From positions 22,867 to 30,436 of the forward strand of contig DLVV01000053.1 of the NCBI GenBank assembly GCA_003445035.1: a stretch of 7,570 nucleotides of DNA, in the 5' to 3' direction. The position numbers and the translations under genes are program-made. This document shows, one piece after another, positions 6,519 to 7,570 of the stretch. Under the pieces are notes generated by a model. That model was not told where the DNA came from. It made no database searches and saw only the letters and a list, made by a program, of their open reading frames with translations. Every line of letters starts with the position of its first letter. Within the stretch, counting starts at the first letter, position 1. The DNA is from Planctomycetaceae bacterium. Its GTDB lineage: Bacteria; Planctomycetota; Planctomycetia; Planctomycetales; Planctomycetaceae.

Positions 6519-7430
6519 TCAGATCAACGGACACTCCGCCGCCGCCAGGGCTTCGCGGAACGCCTCGCGAGCTTCCTCGGGGGCATCCACCCGCGGCGGG
6601 CGGACCTTTCCACCGGCCAGGCCCACCAGGTCCATGCCCGCCTTGACCATCGCGGCATCGTCGTGGGCCAGCCGCAACTGTTCGAGCACCGCCACCCGTT
6701 GCTGGATCTCGATAATCCGGTCCCAGTCACCCTCGACTCCTGCCGCGTGGATCGCCAGTTCGGGTTCGGGCCAGAAATTGCCCTGTCCCGAGGTGAAGCC
6801 TTCCATCCCCATCTGGTATCTCAGCTGTGCCACGCCCGGATCGTGCTTCTTGTTGCCGATCCAGACAAAGCGGTCGCCCAGCATGCGGATCGCCCGGAAG
6901 AACTCGTGCGGCAGGAAGCAGGGGTCCTTGACCCCGATGATCGCTTCGATCTCGGCCAGCTCGACCACGAACTCGGCCGGCCAGCCCTGCGTGTTGTAGG
7001 GCATCAGCGGGAGTCCCGTGGCGCGACCCAGTTCGTTGAAGTAGTTCCAGGTGCCCGAGAGATCGGCAGGAATCTTCGACCGGATCAGGGGCGGCATTCC
7101 CAGGCAGATCTCCACTCCCAGCCGTTCGTACCGGCCCAGCAGCTCGACGGCCTCGCCCAGGTTTGCCGGTAAACAGGCAATCACCAGTGCCCGGCCGTCG
7201 ACGGTCCGCAGGGCGGTTCCGACCAGTGTCTCGAGATCGTCCACGGTCAGCGTTTCGATCTCGCCGGTGCCACCTCCCACCGCGATGACTTTCATCCCGT
7301 GCTCGACCAGGAACTCGAGATTCCGCTCGAAACCTGGAAGATCCAGCTGAAGCAGGTCGTCGGTGAACGGAGTGGCCGCGTAGGTGTGAACGGTCTTGAG
7401 TCGGTCACGGAGATCGGCGTCGTGTGTCAT
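6519..7430 (-). CDS. DHDPS/KDG-dehydratase-like lyase (class I aldolase, DapA superfamily)
   Basis: A 303-residue cytoplasmic enzyme of the DapA/N-acetylneuraminate-lyase superfamily, a TIM barrel that acts on 2-keto acids through a lysine Schiff base. Visible landmarks: AATPFTDD (18-25); the carboxylate-binding loop GGGTGEIETLT (52-62), GGTGE as in 5-dehydro-4-deoxyglucarate dehydratases rather than the GTTGE of DapA; MPPLIR (112-117) where DapA has a PYYN-type segment; Tyr145 in MPYNTQG; Schiff-base Lys168 in IIGVKDP; and a KVRPPRVD tail motif (275-282) like that of KDG dehydratases. The length is normal. ATG 7430 is chosen because the family begins about 15 residues before AATPF; an upstream in-frame ATG at 7529 would run the coding region through the palindrome and is unlikely. 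It is the first gene of a probable two-gene operon with the transporter. Sugar-acid dehydratase/decarboxylase is the favoured guess; an aldolase or another keto-acid lyase is possible. It is probably not the lysine-pathway DapA. Confidence 0.85.
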   Translation of the reverse strand: MTHDADLRDRLKTVHTYAATPFTDDLLQLDLPGFERNLEFLVEHGMKVIAVGGGTGEIETLTVDDLETLVGTALRTVDGRALVIACLPANLGEAVELLGRYERLGVEICLGMPPLIRSKIPADLSGTWNYFNELGRATGLPLMPYNTQGWPAEFVVELAEIEAIIGVKDPCFLPHEFFRAIRMLGDRFVWIGNKKHDPGVAQLRYQMGMEGFTSGQGNFWPEPELAIHAAGVEGDWDRIIEIQQRVAVLEQLRLAHDDAAMVKAGMDLVGLAGGKVRPPRVDAPEEAREAFREALAAAECPLI

Positions 7431-7461
7431 GGGCGTAAATCTCGGTTCGGAAAGCACTCCG

Positions 7462-7490
7462 ATTCTGTCGATGTGGGCAGCTTGTGGCCA
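7462..7490 (-). promoter_or_regulatory. Candidate sigma-70-type promoter of the lyase-transporter operon
   Basis: On the minus strand, TGGCCA (7490-7485) and CAGAAT (7467-7462) each match four of six consensus bases and are 17 bases apart. Transcription would begin about 25 bases before the ATG at 7430. The -35 element falls inside the palindrome, as expected for repression by occlusion. The matches are modest, so this is a candidate only. Confidence 0.35.
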
Positions 7491-7502
7491 CCGTGGCCAC
7501 AA
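7482..7502. promoter_or_regulatory. Perfect 21-base palindrome, likely operator of the lyase-transporter operon
   Basis: Arms TTGTGGCCAC (7482-7491) and GTGGCCACAA (7493-7502) are exact reverse complements around a single C at 7492. Each arm holds GTGGCCAC, itself a palindrome, so the site is also a direct repeat with a nine-base step. It lies about 52-72 bases before the lyase start, is not coding in the chosen gene model, and has no U-tract, so it fits a dimeric repressor site (GntR- or LacI-like in general form) better than a terminator. The regulator is not in the window. Confidence 0.6.
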
Positions 7503-7570
7503 ACCGGAAGCGGCTGAATCGAATCCCATCCTCGGCTGCGGTAGAATCCACGGCCGTTGATCCGTTTGAT
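7503..7570. other. Non-coding right edge upstream of the lyase operon
   Basis: No coding region can be supported in these last 68 bases. A plus-strand TAGAAT at 7542-7547 resembles a -10 box and could serve a divergent gene beyond the edge, but no properly spaced -35 is visible. Confidence 0.3.

Noticed and set aside
5134..6534. 466-codon minus-strand frame overlapping the transporter
   Set aside because: It is a shifted reading of the same DNA; the neighbouring frame encodes a complete 12-helix MFS protein, while this one is hydrophilic and Arg-rich.
5862..7172. 436-codon plus-strand open frame across the transporter and lyase genes
   Set aside because: It runs antisense to two clear families, lacks any recognisable motif, and has the repetitive Arg/Gln/Asp/Gly composition expected from the complementary frame of GC-rich coding DNA.
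7482..7502. Palindrome as an intrinsic terminator
   Set aside because: It has a one-base loop, no T-tract on either strand, and lies before rather than after a gene.

Overview
The window is GC-rich, tightly packed bacterial DNA, with about 95% of bases inside six protein genes. The gene content suggests a planctomycete, probably a Pirellulales- or Planctomycetaceae-like marine or environmental lineage. The clues are a secreted PQQ-type beta-propeller protein that opens with the WPNWRGP signature common in Planctomycetes, a GH123/DUF4091-type protein, a secreted five-bladed propeller of the glycosidase fold, and sparse Shine-Dalgarno use. The taxonomic call is an inference from protein style; there is no rRNA or marker gene here.

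Layout, left to right. (1) 1-1962 (+): a GH123/DUF4091-type glycoside-hydrolase-like protein, cut by the left edge. (2) 1963-2063: a 101-base leader with a possible extended -10 promoter and a small hairpin. (3) 2064-3344 (+): an exported PQQ-like beta-propeller protein. (4) 3353-4456 (-): an exported five-bladed beta-propeller protein, convergent with the previous gene and only 8 bases from it. (5) 4527-5153 (+): a small cytoplasmic alpha/beta hydrolase of the KANL3/Tex30-like family, divergent from the propeller gene. (6) 5124-6497 (-): an MFS transporter of the anion:cation symporter type, overlapping the hydrolase tail to tail by 30 bases. (7) 6519-7430 (-): a DHDPS/KDG-dehydratase-like class I aldolase-fold lyase, 21 bases upstream of the transporter and probably in one operon with it. 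(8) 7431-7570: the operon's control region, with a perfect 10-1-10 palindrome over a possible -35 box.

How they may work together. The lyase-transporter pair reads as a small, regulated operon for uptake and breakdown of a sugar acid or a related 2-keto acid. The GH123-like protein and the two secreted propeller proteins fit extracellular or periplasmic handling of complex carbohydrate, but nothing in the sequence ties them to the operon. No tRNA, rRNA, CRISPR array, insertion sequence or phage gene was seen. I found no clear new defence or mobile system. The most unusual points are the transporter's loss of both acidic residues used for proton coupling in its best-studied relative, a frame-shifting 26-base duplication in its 3' end, and the operator-like palindrome.
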